Counted from the stretch's first letter, positions 22,473 to 34,046 are shown. The stretch: 64,000 nt of DNA from Rhodamnia argentea (GCF_020921035.1 NC_063156.1:22554283-22618282); one strand, 5' to 3'. The notes: generated by a model from the letters alone, not told the origin. Made by a program: numbers and translations.

Positions 22473-24679
22473 TCATTAACCCTAATTCTTCGAGAATCAG
22501 AAAGATCCTTTTTTTTAATTTTGAATTTGGTCATTTGAAATATGGGTTCTTCTACTTCCTTTTTATTTAAATATATTATTGTTGTAGTTGTTGTTTTCCT
22601 TTCCTTTTCTTTTTTTTTTATTCCCATCCATCATTTCTTAAGAAAAAAATAATAAAATATACTAACGTAGCTAAAATGCTTAATAAATATAGACACCAAA
22701 TATATATATTATATAATAGAGCGAAATGAAAAAATAGGAATAAATAAAATAAAAAAGTGTTGTTACTTTTGTTTTGTTATTTTAAATTTTCATTTTTATA
22801 TTAAAATTTAAATATCACTTAACATTAATTATCATTTGAACTTTATTAGTTTAAGAAGTTTGTTATTCGAGGAAAAAAAAAACGTTTATATCATGAACAT
22901 AATAAATCATATCCTCCCCACATATGATATTCTTAATTCGAGCTATATTCCTTTTATATCCGGCATTATCTTGTCTTGTACGGGAACCGAAAGACAAGTC
23001 TTTTATCCCGTCCGCCAAACGTGAACATAATGTTTTCTAAGTGGACGAGTCCTGTGTCCATCGAGTCGGGCTTCACAGCTGAAATTCTTTTGTTCAACCC
23101 CGCCTAAATCTATCTCAATCGGGATCGAATCTTGGCCGACTCGCGCTTGCTAGTTCCATGATCAGATCTAATTAGTATAATCTTTCTTGGGAGATTTTTC
23201 TAAATTGGTAATCCGACGGCTCCATGGATCTTCCTTCTTCATGAAGTTGCAATTATATCCTCAGCTAAGTGTCCTCGTCAGCAATATTAACTTGGGAAAG
23301 TGATAGGTTGCAGCCCATGACACTATCCACCCTTTTTTTTTTTTTTTTTCACGACACTAACCCAACATTGTTTCTGGTGGGCCCCTCCGATGCTTGGCAT
23401 CAGGGGCCCATCCACGTCAGATCCACGGCATCTGTTTGATCTACCGTGGAAGAACCATTCATGCTCCATTGAAAAGTGTCAAAAAGTTGCAAGTTAGGGC
23501 CTACCTACTCTTTGCCATAAATTAAAAATAAATAAATGAATACTTGCACTCCAAATTTTCACTGAATGAAGAAGAGCTTTCAATGTGGTTTCGTTGGTGA
23601 ACAAGTCCAATTTCGAAAGAGATCAGAGAAGGTTCATGAAGATTTCGCTCTTACGGGGTATTAGATCTGTGCTCGTGAAGGTTTCGCTCTCACGGGTATC
23701 AGATCTGTGTTCGTTCAATCTTTTTACTCTGTTCGGTAATAGTATTGAGGACGTCAAATCTAGACGTACACCGCTAAAAGGAAAAATTGCAATAAGAGAT
23801 AGAGATGTCGGTGTGTACTCATTGCTGAAGACAGATTTATTGATCGACCGTCGATTTTGGTGTGAAGAAAATCACAATATGCTCTTTGAACGTGTGGCCC
23901 ATAATCTTGTTATGATGATTGTTTTGTTTTGAAATTGCGTAAGATCTGTCTTGATTCACAGTTGAATTAGAATATTTCTCATGCATGTAATATTACTTTG
24001 ACCCCAAAAAAGAAGAGAGCTTCCGATGCGATTCTCGATCCACGGATGATGACGAAACCAATTTCAACATAGGCCGTGTCGAAATAGCGTGCAAATTGAT
24101 TTGTCTCGGAGGAGGTCATAAAATGAGAGTCTTATGGTATTTTAAAGTCAATTTTATGACCCGGAAAGAGAAGCTCTCCGGCCTCAACCACCACTTCGAT
24201 TGCCCAATCTGCACAATGTTACCCTCAAGAACCGGAAAAGATCCGAATTCAAGAACCGTTTCAATCTCCGTCGTCGGCGCCATAGCCCGCATGAGCTGGA
24301 ATGATTTAGCTTCTCGATCTCACAGCTGTCGCCGAAACAGAGGCCGACCCGGAACAATTAAAGCTTCTCAATCGAGAGCGATTAATCAAGGAGATCCATC
24401 CATTCAACCACCTGCACGGATGGGAAGCTGCCGACCTTCCAATAATGGTCAACAGCAGCAGAAAACACCGTCTATGGAGAAGGTTGCAAGAGAGTGTGGG
24501 ACAAACTGGTTTGTCTTGCCAATCATGGATCAGATCATAATCAAATTCTCGATCTGAACCTCATCCTTATACCACATAAACAAGTACCAGATCCAAAGTA
24601 AACGAACTAACAAACGAAAAAACAAAGCAGGGCTCAATGACAAAAAGAACACAGGCCCTGTTTTTGGAAAAAGACCAAA

Positions 24680-24702
24680 TGATGATGATGATGATGATGA
24701 TA
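24680..24702. repeat. (GAT)n microsatellite
   Basis: Seven GAT units in the 3' flank of the thioredoxin gene. Confidence 0.9.
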
Positions 24703-24824
24703 AATATATGTACTTGACAGCCTACAATTACCAAAAATCAAATCTTGGGCTGCCCAATTCACAGCAGAACTTCGATCAACTAAGCGCCATCTTTCCAGTT
24801 GAATCTGAGAAGAAGCATCATGCT

Positions 24825-26039
24825 TCAAACAATTATCAAGGGACTCTTGTCTTCAGTCCCCATCCTGGTGACCGCTCTCTTCTCCAAGCTAGCCATCATG
24901 ACCATGTTACCCGTCACGACGGGCAACCGCAGATCTCTCGGTATTTCGCCGCAATCCGCTAGTTTCGCGAGTTCGGAATCATCCAAACCTTTTGCAGGGC
25001 CAATGCTGCATTGCTCGACCCCGTGCTTCACTATTGCGTCTTTGAACTTCTTGATCTGTAAATCAGAGGGTTACAGTTCATGAACAAGCTGATCGTCCAA
25101 AGACTTTTTTAACTCCGGGAAAGTCGATATAGGATCAGATGTAAGACTGACTTACGGTTGCATTAGTGCAGCTGAAGCTGCATAGCCGGCCTTCCGAGCC
25201 CCTGTAAAATCTAAAGAACGGAAGGACATGGATGTGGAGGCACTGGCACATCGTTCTCAGCTCTTCGTAATTAACTTTGAGAAAGATCGCGCTCGGATTA
25301 GACTCCGCCAGCTGACAAATCTGATCATTAATCACGGCAATTTCGAATTATCCAAACAATCTCCAAGGAATTTCATTCTGTCAGTAAACGAACAAGCCTA
25401 ACGCTACTCATAAATGACCCAGCATAAAGCACGACTGCTCAGAAAAATTAGAAAACACGGCGAAAACAAAATTGAAAAAAGAAGAAGATTAGCACTCATC
25501 AGAATTGGTACCTTGGGGTGAAGAGCTTTGCAACCACCACAACCAGGTGAATAAAAATCAACCACAACCAATCGATCACCAGCATTCAGCAAAGAATCGA
25601 CAAGTTCTTGAGCAGAGTTGATCTCCAACGTGTTGGGTTGAAGAGTCTTCTCCCACCATCTCATAGCTCTGCTTACACAGATCGATGCTTGTGCCTAGAA
25701 ACACAAAAGAAACAAGCAAGAATTTCTTTTCATTATGATTGCACCACGAAATGCAGAGCCTAACAGAATTTGATTCAAAAGAGATGATCCACATACACGC
25801 AAAGAGAAGCTGGAAGGTGCTTTCCTGCTCCAGTCACCTAATACCCTTTTATCCGAGAGAACCAGCTGTCGTCCCATGAAATCGATCCTCAAAGTAGGGA
25901 ACTTTGTTTTCTCGGATTCTCCAAAAGACAGAGAACCAGAAGAGGAGGGAAGCCCAAGAGCCCCTTTGGTTCTCGAGCCGAAAACAACGGCCCCATTCAA
26001 CCCAGAAATGTTTGTCCCGACCTTAGCAGAACAAGACAT
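24825..26039 (-). CDS. Atypical Cys-His-rich thioredoxin, chloroplast (ACHT4/5-type)
   Basis: Four exons on the minus strand: 26039-25797, 25694-25512, 25320-25156 and 25055-24825 (stop TGA), 273 residues, all borders phase 0 and GT-AG. The first about 80 residues are Ser/Gly-rich and basic, a plausible plastid transit peptide. RAMRWWEKTL precedes the thioredoxin fold. The redox site is GCGGCKALHPK with cysteines at residues 133 and 136 (CGGC instead of the usual CGPC), followed by VNYEE and VLPFFRFYRGSEGRLCSFSC. CGGC with this downstream block is typical of the thioredoxin-like 1/ACHT4-5 group; ACHT1-2 use a different site. Family knowledge: ACHT proteins oxidise plastid enzymes at low light, and ACHT4 targets the small subunit of ADP-glucose pyrophosphorylase. 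The C-terminal tail (after KHGVEQCSIGPAKGLD) is variable. Confidence 0.95.
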
Positions 26040-27547
26040 GATCGCATAGAAAAAACAAAAATCTCAGAGACTTTTGAGGAAGAAGGAACAAACCCCAAAA
26101 CGCCGTGCACGGGAAGGAAAATGGGAATCTCGGAAAAGAGAGGCACAAACAGAGGAGAAAAACTAAAGAAAGAGAACGACCCACTTTCTCTGGATTCGTG
26201 AGAGACAAGCTTTTGAATTCAAAAGAACAAAAAAAACGAAGAAGAAGAAAAGTTCTCTTTTTTGACCAGGAAGAATTGCTCTTTTTGGCTGCTCTGAAAC
26301 TCTCAACGGCAAGCGAGAACGGAGAAGTAGAAAGGAATCAAACCATCAAACAAACGAAGAAGGGAGAACGGCGCTTGTAAAAGGGGTGGAGGTCGGTGGG
26401 ATTCTGCAGAGGATTCCGGTTCTAACTTGTATGTTCTTCGTTCCCGTAGTTTTTCACGTTCTTTATGCAGTTGATCTGGATAAGGGCAACGAACCTGAGC
26501 ACTGTCTCGTCCGAGTCACATCTCATGTGTAAAGTTGACCGGTTCTGAGGATCTTCAGGGCTCGTTTTCCGCGATCATGTCTATCCGATTGCAATTATAA
26601 TATATAATCACACACCTTCAATTAAAAGAAAAAACTATGAAAATAATATAATTAGAAGAGCAGGAAACGAGGGCCGTTGCTCATTTGAAGAGCCCTCGGA
26701 CATAATTCGAGCCTCCGCCCTCGTTTTTTCAACATGAAGTTGTCAGAGGCACCTAATTTGACTCTCGGATTTTAGGTATTGCGCCCGAAATTCAAACCCC
26801 GTTTTTGATGTAATTCTTTTTTGTCCAAGTCAAGCACGTTTGAAGGTTCTGCTTTGCAAAGAAAATGTCAATAGGAAAGAGATTTCGTGATGTGAATATG
26901 ATGGACTGGGATAAGATTCCATTTCTGAAAGTTGGATCGAAAAGGACAGTAACTTTTTGAGGGGTTTTTTTTTTTTTAATCTTTTGGTACCGTTTCTTAT
27001 TTAACATATTTGGACGAGAATTTCGGATGGAGTTAGACCTGTCAAAATGGGTGTAAAATTCATTTATGAACCTATTTCTATTTAAATGGATGATTTATCC
27101 ACAAATTATCCAAACTTATCTGATTTGAATAGTAGGTGAGAATCTCGCATATATTACGTTGATTATCCACATATTATGATAACTTAATCATGCGGTTCGG
27201 ATCGGAAAATGGATGATTTATCCACAAATTGCCTAAACTTATCTGATTTGAATGGTAGATGAGAATCTCGCATGTACTACGATGACTATCCACATATTAT
27301 GGTAACTTAATTATAAGGGCCGGATAAGAAAATGGATGATTTATCCAACAATTATCCGAACTTATCCGATATGAACGGTGGTAGAGAGTCTCGCATAAAT
27401 TATAATAATTAAGTTCAAATATGATTTATTCACAAATTACCCGAACTTATCTTATTTGAATTGCATTCTTGAGCATCATATAAGGATCATCTTTCATTTT
27501 ATTTTATCCATACTATCATTAAGGCCATCAAATAAGATCCTAAATGG
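26040..27547. other. Upstream region of the thioredoxin gene and AT-rich spacer
   Basis: Promoter side of the thioredoxin gene, then AT-rich spacer with a 123 bp tandem repeat (27086-27460) abutting the CACTA element. No coding region recognised. Confidence 0.5.
27086..27460. repeat. Tandem repeat, 123 bp x about 3
   Basis: Units beginning 'atggatgatttatcc' start at 27086, 27209 and 27332, a step of 123 bp each time. A truncated fourth unit starts near 27420. Unit features such as 'gaatctcgcat' recur in each with 10-20 per cent divergence, so this is an older array than the one in the HNH intron. Confidence 0.85.
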
Positions 27548-27550
27548 ATA

Positions 27551-27987
27551 CACTACAAAAAAAATGACATTTTAGCGACGAATTTTGCCACAAAAAAATC
27601 AACAAAATCCGTCGCTAATTGATTTTTGCGATGAATTTTGCCACGAAAAAAAATTCGTCGCTAATCCAGCGTCGCTAAATTTACCGACGAAAATAGATTT
27701 TGTAGCTAAGTTTGTTGCTAAATTTAGTGATGAAATCAAACTTTCATTGCTAAATTTTGCGATGAAAGAAAATTTCATCACTAAATTTAGCGACGAAATA
27801 AAATTTTTGTCACTAAATTTAGTGACGAAATGTGTTTTCCTCACTAAAATTTAGCGACGAATTATGATTTTCATAGCTAAATTTAGCGACAAAAAGTCAA
27901 ATTTCCGTCGCTAAATTTTATGACGCTGTGTTAGCCACGAATTTTTTGTGGCAAAATTCGTCGCTAAAATGTTGTTTTTTTGTAGTG
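27551..27987. mobile_element. Inner CACTA unit sharing the left terminus
   Basis: The 437 bp from 27551 to 27987 are bounded by inverted repeats matching over about 45 bp (CACTAC, A-run, ACATTTTAGCGACGAATTTTGCCAC). That is a much better match than between the two outer ends. The right flank is ATG, not the ATA found on the left, so this unit did not insert here by itself in a standard way. It looks like a complete small CACTA element joined to the kinase fragment. Confidence 0.7.
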
Positions 27988-28472
27988 ATGTGCCGGTCCA
28001 GGCTCCCGTTCGGCATGAACTCGTAGACGAGCAACAATTCCCCCTTCTCATGACACCATTTGAGGAGTTGCACCAGATTCCGGTGCCTCGGTTGGCTAAT
28101 GATCCTCACTTCGGAAACGTACTCCTTGATCCCTTGCTTCGATCCCTTCAAAACCCTCTTAACCGCTAGGTCGCAGCCCGAAGCCTTCAAACGACCTCTG
28201 TAAACACCCCCGAATCCTCCCTTTCCTAGCTTCCCTTCCTCATCAAAATTGCTTGTTGCAACAGCCAGTTTATCATAAGAATATTTCCCTGGTCCTGTTC
28301 TCTTTCCAAAGTCACGGTCAATAGAGACATTGAGAGAGACTCCAAAGTTTCGTGCAAGAAATATGGCTTCTTCCGAAGGTGGTTGGGAGAGACGTTGAGA
28401 GAGACTCCAAAGTTTGGAGAGCAACAGGCGTTTTTCTTTGCCAATGGGGAGAGAAGAGAGAGGGAGTGGCAA
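27988..28472 (-). pseudogene. Captured fragment of a lectin-type receptor-like kinase
   Basis: The minus-strand frame reads SIDRDFGKRTGPGKYSYDKLA, then the glycine loop GKGGFGGVYRG, the lysine strand CDLAVKRVL, the alpha-C region EYVSEVRIISQPRHRNLVQL and the hinge LLLVYEFMPNGSLD. This is subdomains I to V of an L-type lectin receptor-like kinase. It stops exactly at the inner CACTA end (DRH then transposon). The catalytic loop, DFG and the rest of the C-lobe are missing, as are the lectin and membrane parts upstream. The open frame has no ATG near its 5' end and continues about 23 codons into the transposon terminus. A TATA-like TATAAAT lies about 30 bp upstream at 28504-28510 on the minus strand. 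Not an active kinase. Confidence 0.88.
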
Positions 28473-28573
28473 GTGGAATGACAGAAGAGGGGCAGGGGAG
28501 ATTTATAGATAAGGGCGGGGAAGGGAAAATTTTAACAGGAGCGCCATATTTTAAGAGGAGCGGGAAGCGAAAA

Positions 28574-29742
28574 TCAGCGACAAAAATTAGTGTTCGTCGC
28601 TAATTTAGCGACGAAAATTAGTGTTCGTCGCTAATTTAGTGACGAAAATTTGTTTTCGTTGCTAAACCAACATCCGTAATTTAGCGACGAATCACTTTTT
28701 CATCGCAAATTTTGCGACGATTTTTTTTTTTTGTCACTAATTTAGCGACGAAATTCCATTTTCGTGGCAAAATTTGCGACTAACATCATTTTCGTCGCTA
28801 AACCAACATCCGTAATTTAGCGACGGATTTTTTTTTTGTTGCTAATTTAGCGACGAAATTCCATTTTCATGGAAAAATTTGCGACGAATATGGTTTTCGT
28901 CGCTAAACCAACATTTGTAATTTAGCGATGATTTTTTTTGTTGTTGCTAATTTAGCGACGAAAATCATATTCGTCGCTAAATTAGCGACGAAATTCCATT
29001 TTTGTGGCAAAATTTGTGACGAATGTGGTTTTCGTCACTAAACCAACATCCGTAATTTAGCGACGAATTTTGTTTTTGTCGCTAATTTAGCGACGAAATT
29101 CCATTTTCGTGGCAAAATTTGCGACGAACATGATTTTCATCGCTAAACCAACATCTGTAATTTAGCGACGAATTTTTTTTTGTCGCTAATTTAGCGACAA
29201 AATTCCATTTTTCGTGGCAAAATTTGCGACGAATGTAGCGATGAAAATATATTTTCGTCCCTAAATCAACATCTGTAATTTAGCGATGAAATTTTTTTTT
29301 GTTGCTAATTTAGCGATGAATCACATTTTCGTTGCTAAATTAGAGATGAAATTCCATTTTCGTCGCAAAAGTGGCGACGAACATGGTTTTCGTCGATAAT
29401 TTAGCGACGAAAAAGTGATTCATCGCTATACCAACATCCGTAATTTTGCGATAAATAACTTTTTTGTCGCTAATTTTGCGACGAATAGCTCTTTCGCCGC
29501 TTATTTAGCGACGAAATATACTTTTTGTCGCTAATTTCGTCGCAAATTAGTGACAAAAAAGTTATTCGTCGCAAATTAACGACGAATCTTTTTTCGTCGC
29601 TAATTAGCGATAAATTTTTTAGTCGCTATTTTCATCACAAATAACAACGAATGTTTTTTTCGTTGCTAGTTTCGTTGCAAATTAGTGACGAATTATTTTC
29701 ACCGCTAATTTTCCGTGGTTAAATCCTTGTTTTTTTGTAGTG
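28574..29742. repeat. Array of CACTA subterminal repeats
   Basis: Roughly 1.2 kb made almost entirely of TTTAGCGACGAAA and its reverse complement, with variants (cgatga, cgtcgc), separated by 10-30 bp spacers such as 'ccaacatccgtaa' and 'tccattttcgtggcaaaattt'. A higher-order unit of about 100-120 bp is visible from 28680 to 29300. Function by family: transposase binding. Confidence 0.85.
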
Positions 29743-29745
29743 ATA

Positions 29746-32259
29746 AGGGTGACCCTTAGGTCTTGATTTTCATTTTTTGTTGTTGTTGTTGGGGGGTCAT
29801 TTCTTTAATTCTTTTTTTTTTGTACCTCCGAATAAAATCACATGAACATGACTGTCCGAGTTCAACAAGATGGGGACCGAATTGCATATGATTTTGTTCT
29901 TTTTCTCGGACATTATAATATGTCCCCACGAGGATGCTTCATGCTTTGGTGCGATGCTTTGGACCGTCTGGCAGATCCCAGTGAATTTAATAACCCAAAC
30001 TTTTATTTCGATGCAGACACCTAATACCTTAATCGAGATATTTCTTAATTTTTTTCTTTATTAATAGCGTTCGCTTATGAGTTACAACTCTCAAATCAGA
30101 AATCAGAAGGTCGACAAAGGGAAGAAAAGAAGAAGAAAATGAGAATCGATGGATACCGCGATAATACTCGGAGGATCGACACTGCGATCGTGCCCTGGAA
30201 CTTTCAATTTACTCCTGTCCGTGAATCATTTGTTCTTGAAAAGTGCCATGAATGGTTGGGGGAGCGATTTTGGATAGAAAAAGTATATGGAGTGTTATGC
30301 AGTGACAAACTTGGGAAGCATCCAGGAGAGATTGCCCACTGGTTTTCCCCCAAAACCATGGGAAACATCAGTCCCCTCTTATCCCAAAAGACAAAGTCCA
30401 AGAAACTTTGGCATTTCTTTATTTTCTTTGTTAACGCCCCCTTCTGTTTTTCATTCATTGTCTTGTCCCCACGATCCTCAGTCTCCTTTATTACATATTA
30501 ACAATTTGCTGAGGGTGTGGTTTATTTTCCACCTCGAAAAGAAGAAAACATGTGGGTCCTGTTTATGAATAGTTATTGACATATATATTTTTTCGCTTGT
30601 AATTGAGTGATGTAATAAGAAGTGTGAGATGTTAATTATAGTGTAATCCTCTGTTAGACGTATTCCTAGTTTAAGGATGAATCATAATAAAAATCTCGTG
30701 TCTCAATTTTTCTTTCTCGCTTTTACATTTTACTTCATTGCGATTGTGTGCTGAGTCCCGACACAATGGAGGGTTCGATCTAGTGGTAATTTCAGGTCAA
30801 AATTAGTCGAATGGGCTCAATTGACAAAGAGTGAAAAGATTTAGGATTTAATTGGTAAAATCGAAAGGTTTGTGACTAAACTAACAAAAATGCAATGGAT
30901 TTATGACTTTTCTGACAAATTTTCCTCTTTTTCTGCGTATAGCATCGGACAAGAATGGCTGATCCATCGGACAAGAATGGCTGATCCAACTAAAACTAAT
31001 GAACTTTCTTCATTTCCATCAACATTTTTCTTTCGGTATTCTCAAGAGTGGCATTGGGAATGCATGGATAGAAAAATAAAAGCTAAGAAAATGGACTCTT
31101 TCATTCTCTATCAATGTTCATTACTTTGCTTGCTCACCAATCTATATATGCATACCAATGTTGAAAGTTTCACTCGCCGAAGAAAATTAGTCCAAGATGG
31201 ACAAAAGTTCATCTCTTTGAAATCAGAGACTAAGCAATAAAGCATATGCTTGTCAACAGGTACTTCCTCAAGCTTGATCATTTAAGGTGCGCATGACTTT
31301 TGGAATAGAATTTCTGCTCCATAAGTGTTTTTAGAGTGTAAATCTATTTGGTAATGCAACTTACGGAGTAGAAATTCGTTTAGTTACACAATTTTTTTTT
31401 TCTACTTCTATATTTTTTTGCTCGAAGAAGCAAAAGAAATTTCCTTCTCTTTAGAAATAGAAAAATCACCAGGCTCGTGAATGGTAGTCAGGTCACCATG
31501 CTCGTGATCACAGCTGTTCTAAAACCGGAGAAAAAAGAGAAAGGAAACTAGCCCTACGTACGACAAGAAGACCATCAGCAACCCTCTGCTCGGCACCTTC
31601 ACAAGTGAGTGAGGATCATGTTGCCGTAAATGTAGCCTAGTTGTATGAATGTTGTACTCGGTGCAATATTTTTAGTCATATACCGGACCGCCATAGATTT
31701 CTTCGTTCCCCCCCAGTTCAGAACTTTTGAGATTAGTTATGCTGTTTTGACTATTAGAAAATCGCATCCAATACTATCACGGTGAATATGATAATCCGCT
31801 GGTACGTGAAGGTACAGTACCAGAGGGGTCAAGTAGAGCAGTGCAATTGAATTTCAGAGACACTTCACTTGCTCATCAGATGTCGTTGCTGAAACTTAGT
31901 TTACGGTCGGTCCCCGAGACTCAAGTTAAAGCTCTGCCTTTACTCGAAACTCGAGATATTAAAACTTGGCTCGGGGCTGTTAGACAATCAAACTTTCTTA
32001 TTGATGTCGCTAGTTTAATTGTTGCTAGATGGTTGCTTGTAGATGTGGATATTATTCCATCTAGTGTTTTCCTCAGTTTCCGTATCGCATTTCTTTATTG
32101 TGTTATCGCGGTGCCGATAGTGATCCTTGTAGTATACTCAATGATCATCCAAAGACTGAACCATATATACAATGATATCTGCAAGGTGTGAATTCAATAG
32201 GAATCACTATGACTGGAGTTGGAGTATGTTAAATGCCGGGAAGATGCGGATTAAGACCC
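29746..32259. other. Intergenic region with unassigned open frames
   Basis: Open frames at 29842-30024, 30139-30501 and 31841-32191 (116 codons, with two hydrophobic stretches) show no family resemblance I can name. A 23 bp direct duplication (catcggacaagaatggctga..) occurs at 30943-30990, and an inverted MITE-like copy at 31288-31500. Confidence 0.4.
31288..31500. mobile_element. MITE-like element, copy 2 (inverted)
   Basis: Starts GTGCGCATGACTTTTGGAAT and contains 'agaatttctgctcc', 'gtaatgcaact' and 'gtagaaattcgttt'. Read in reverse these match the right part of the element at 11712-11979. The right end is eroded ('gtcaccatgctcg'), so the boundary is approximate. Confidence 0.4.
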
Positions 32260-33766
32260 TTATTTTCTTCCAGCTTCTTCCAGCTCTCGAAGCCCTCCTA
32301 CTTTTTGTTCAATCTCCTCGATCAACTCCTCGCGCCATAGCTCTGCTCTAGCTGATTCTTCAATGTCTTCTTGCTGCATAGCACAAATTTCAGTGAGTAA
32401 AAAGGTTCCATTCGGCTCCTCGAGTGAAGGGGACAATGAACCTGTCTAGGTCCGAACATGCCGTAACTTAATACCAAATCTGAGATTGAAGAGGACCACT
32501 CTTACTGCAATTGCAGTAATAAAACCCAGGAACCCTCCAAAAGAAAGAGATGCCAATTCTCTCTATCTTCCCTATTGACACTTCACCATACTGGAAATGA
32601 ATGCTCCTTCACTAACTGGTCATTTTTGGCAAATTATGCGAGAGAAACTGATGCTGTACTAGTCTAGGTAAAAGACTGTTCTAATCTGGATTAACCTTCC
32701 ACCGAAGATGATAATTAACTCTTCAATTGCTATTTGTCCTTCGCACTCCTGATCCGTTGCTATTACCCTCGTAGATTGCAGACATAATGGCCTTTTCCTG
32801 ATCACTCCAAGCATGTCTAATCTAAAGTTCATTTTTCAGCTTCCACTTGTTCTCAGACTTAGAACATTGGAAAAAAGGAGCAACCTTTTCTGTTACCATG
32901 AGAAGTAGGCAAGTGTTGAGCTAGGAAAAACAAGAAAGAAAGTGATCAATCGAGATCAGCGGTTGAAGAGTAGCCCACCTTCTCATACATCCAGTGACCA
33001 GTACCATCTCCTCCATCTTTCCTGTATTCTTCCGAATCATAGTACGGATCCTAAAGTATTCTCTCGCATATCAGACGTGAACGTCAATACTCACAGTATC
33101 AGAAAATCCAAGAAGAGAAGTTCTGCTTATGGAGTATCTTACTTTTGTGGAGCCAAAGAACAAGCATCCCCAACAAGTGAACATGATGTAGAAAGTATCT
33201 ACAAAATCAACGGCAATAAGGAAGGTACGCAGAGGCAGAGTACCCCATAGCTTCACAGTGACATTAACAATGAGATGAGATTATGCATGAGTTGAACATG
33301 AACTCGAATGACCTAGAAACACTCACAAACATTCTTCAGGGCCTTATCACTGAGGTGCCATATTGATTTGTTGCTAATGAATTCCCTCTGGCCTTCAACC
33401 TGCTCGACTAAAACCGCCATCAGAGTCCAATCTGGAAAGGCATTCACTTTACACAGAGAGGCCCTTTTGCTCTTCCTCATTTCAAGCTTCAAATGCAAGA
33501 CCCATAACAACTACTTCAGAACAATGAAGGAATCTCCTAAATCCTGGTCAACCCAGATGGCCAATTTCGCTAAAGTTGCGAACTTCAATCACCGAGAAGC
33601 CAAAAACCCATAAAATATCTGAAGAGTTGTCATGAGATTTCCGGATAAGGAAAGTCAGAGAACGTACCAGTCTTGAAGATGGGTTCATGTCCAATCTTCT
33701 CTTTGGGACGTGACCGCGAAGGTGCGGCGGTTTGTTGATGGTGAAGCCCCTCATTGCATCCGCCAT
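32260..33766 (-). CDS. Conserved small protein with one membrane segment, function unknown
   Basis: Five exons on the minus strand: 33766-33668, 33486-33331, 33250-33143, 33050-32979 and 32373-32260 (TAA), all phase 0, 182 residues. Exon 1 begins MADAMRGFTINKPPHLRGHV and is basic. Exon 2 reads KRASLCKVNAFPDWTLMAVL. Exon 3 carries a hydrophobic segment FLIAVDFVDTFYIMFTCWGC (residues about 97-116), exon 4 the polar block DPYYDSEEYRKDGGDGTGHW, and exon 5 a charged helix rich in Glu (QEDIEESARAELWREELIEE). The exon 2 donor (AAT|gtttgt) is weak; a better GTGAGT 4 bp further on would break the frame. The architecture, a short basic N-terminus with one transmembrane helix and a charged tail, resembles accessory subunits of organellar membrane complexes. 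That is inference only; I do not recognise the family by name. Confidence 0.78.
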
Positions 33767-33968
33767 TTTTGAACTTTCCTTCTTGAATCCGAAAGAGTGA
33801 AAACGTATCGTTTCTATGCCCTCTTATCTCAAGCTTTGCACCGCATGATCTCCGGGAGAAAATGGATAAGGAGACCATTTGCGTCCACCCTTCAAAACAC
33901 CAGCGGCGCGAACGGATATAAAGCTTTTATATTAATGAATACTTTTAATCAGCAGATTGAGACATCAA

Positions 33969-34042
33969 GGCCTATTAGCTCAGTTGGTTAGAGCGTCGTG
34001 CTAATAACGCGAAGGTCGCAGGTTCGAGACCTGCATGGGCCA
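33969..34042 (+). tRNA. tRNA-Ile (anticodon AAU)
   Basis: 74 nt cloverleaf: acceptor GGCCTAT pairs with ATGGGCC (one T-G wobble), D stem GCTC/GAGC with loop AGTTGGTTA, anticodon stem TCGTG/CGCGA with loop CTAATAA (anticodon AAT), T arm with GGTTCGAGACC, and discriminator A. Internal A and B boxes are intact. A TTTT run at 34043-34046 serves as the Pol III terminator. No intron; CCA is not encoded, as expected of a nuclear gene. Confidence 0.97.
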
Positions 34043-34046
34043 TTTT

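Larger units (their letters stand above)
21215..24824. other. Gene-poor, AT-rich region
   Basis: Contains the calmodulin-like 3' UTR, several degraded repeat fragments (21930-22270 with 'gaccca' blocks), a compound microsatellite, a short tandem duplication at 23630-23700 (two units containing 'tttcgctct.acggg.at.agatctgtg') and a GAT microsatellite. The open frames at 23585-23932 and 24096-24557 have no recognisable domain or splice partners and are not called. Confidence 0.5.
27551..29742. mobile_element. Non-autonomous CACTA transposon with captured receptor-kinase fragment
   Basis: The element starts CACTACAAAAAAA at 27551 and ends TTTTTTTGTAGTG at 29742, the inverted termini of CACTA (En/Spm) elements. 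It is flanked on both sides by ATA (27548-27550 and 29743-29745), the 3 bp target duplication expected of the superfamily. Length 2192 bp, no transposase. Both terminal regions are filled with TTTAGCGACGAAA-type motifs in both orientations, the subterminal repeats to which CACTA transposase binds. A piece of a lectin-receptor-like kinase sits inside (27988-28472, minus strand), so it behaves as a Pack-CACTA. An extra transposon end lies at 27987 inside it. Confidence 0.85.

Noticed and set aside
27585-27854. Open frames on both strands made of repeated FATKF / AKFSDE-like units
   Set aside because: They are translations of the CACTA subterminal repeat TTTAGCGACGAAA, not protein genes.
30594-30775. 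Possible LTR remnant
   Set aside because: The sequence has the flavour of a Copia LTR 3' end, but there is no primer-binding site, no partner LTR and no target duplication.
31841-32191. 116-codon frame with hydrophobic stretches
   Set aside because: No family resemblance, no promoter or splice signals that stand out; kept only as a note.
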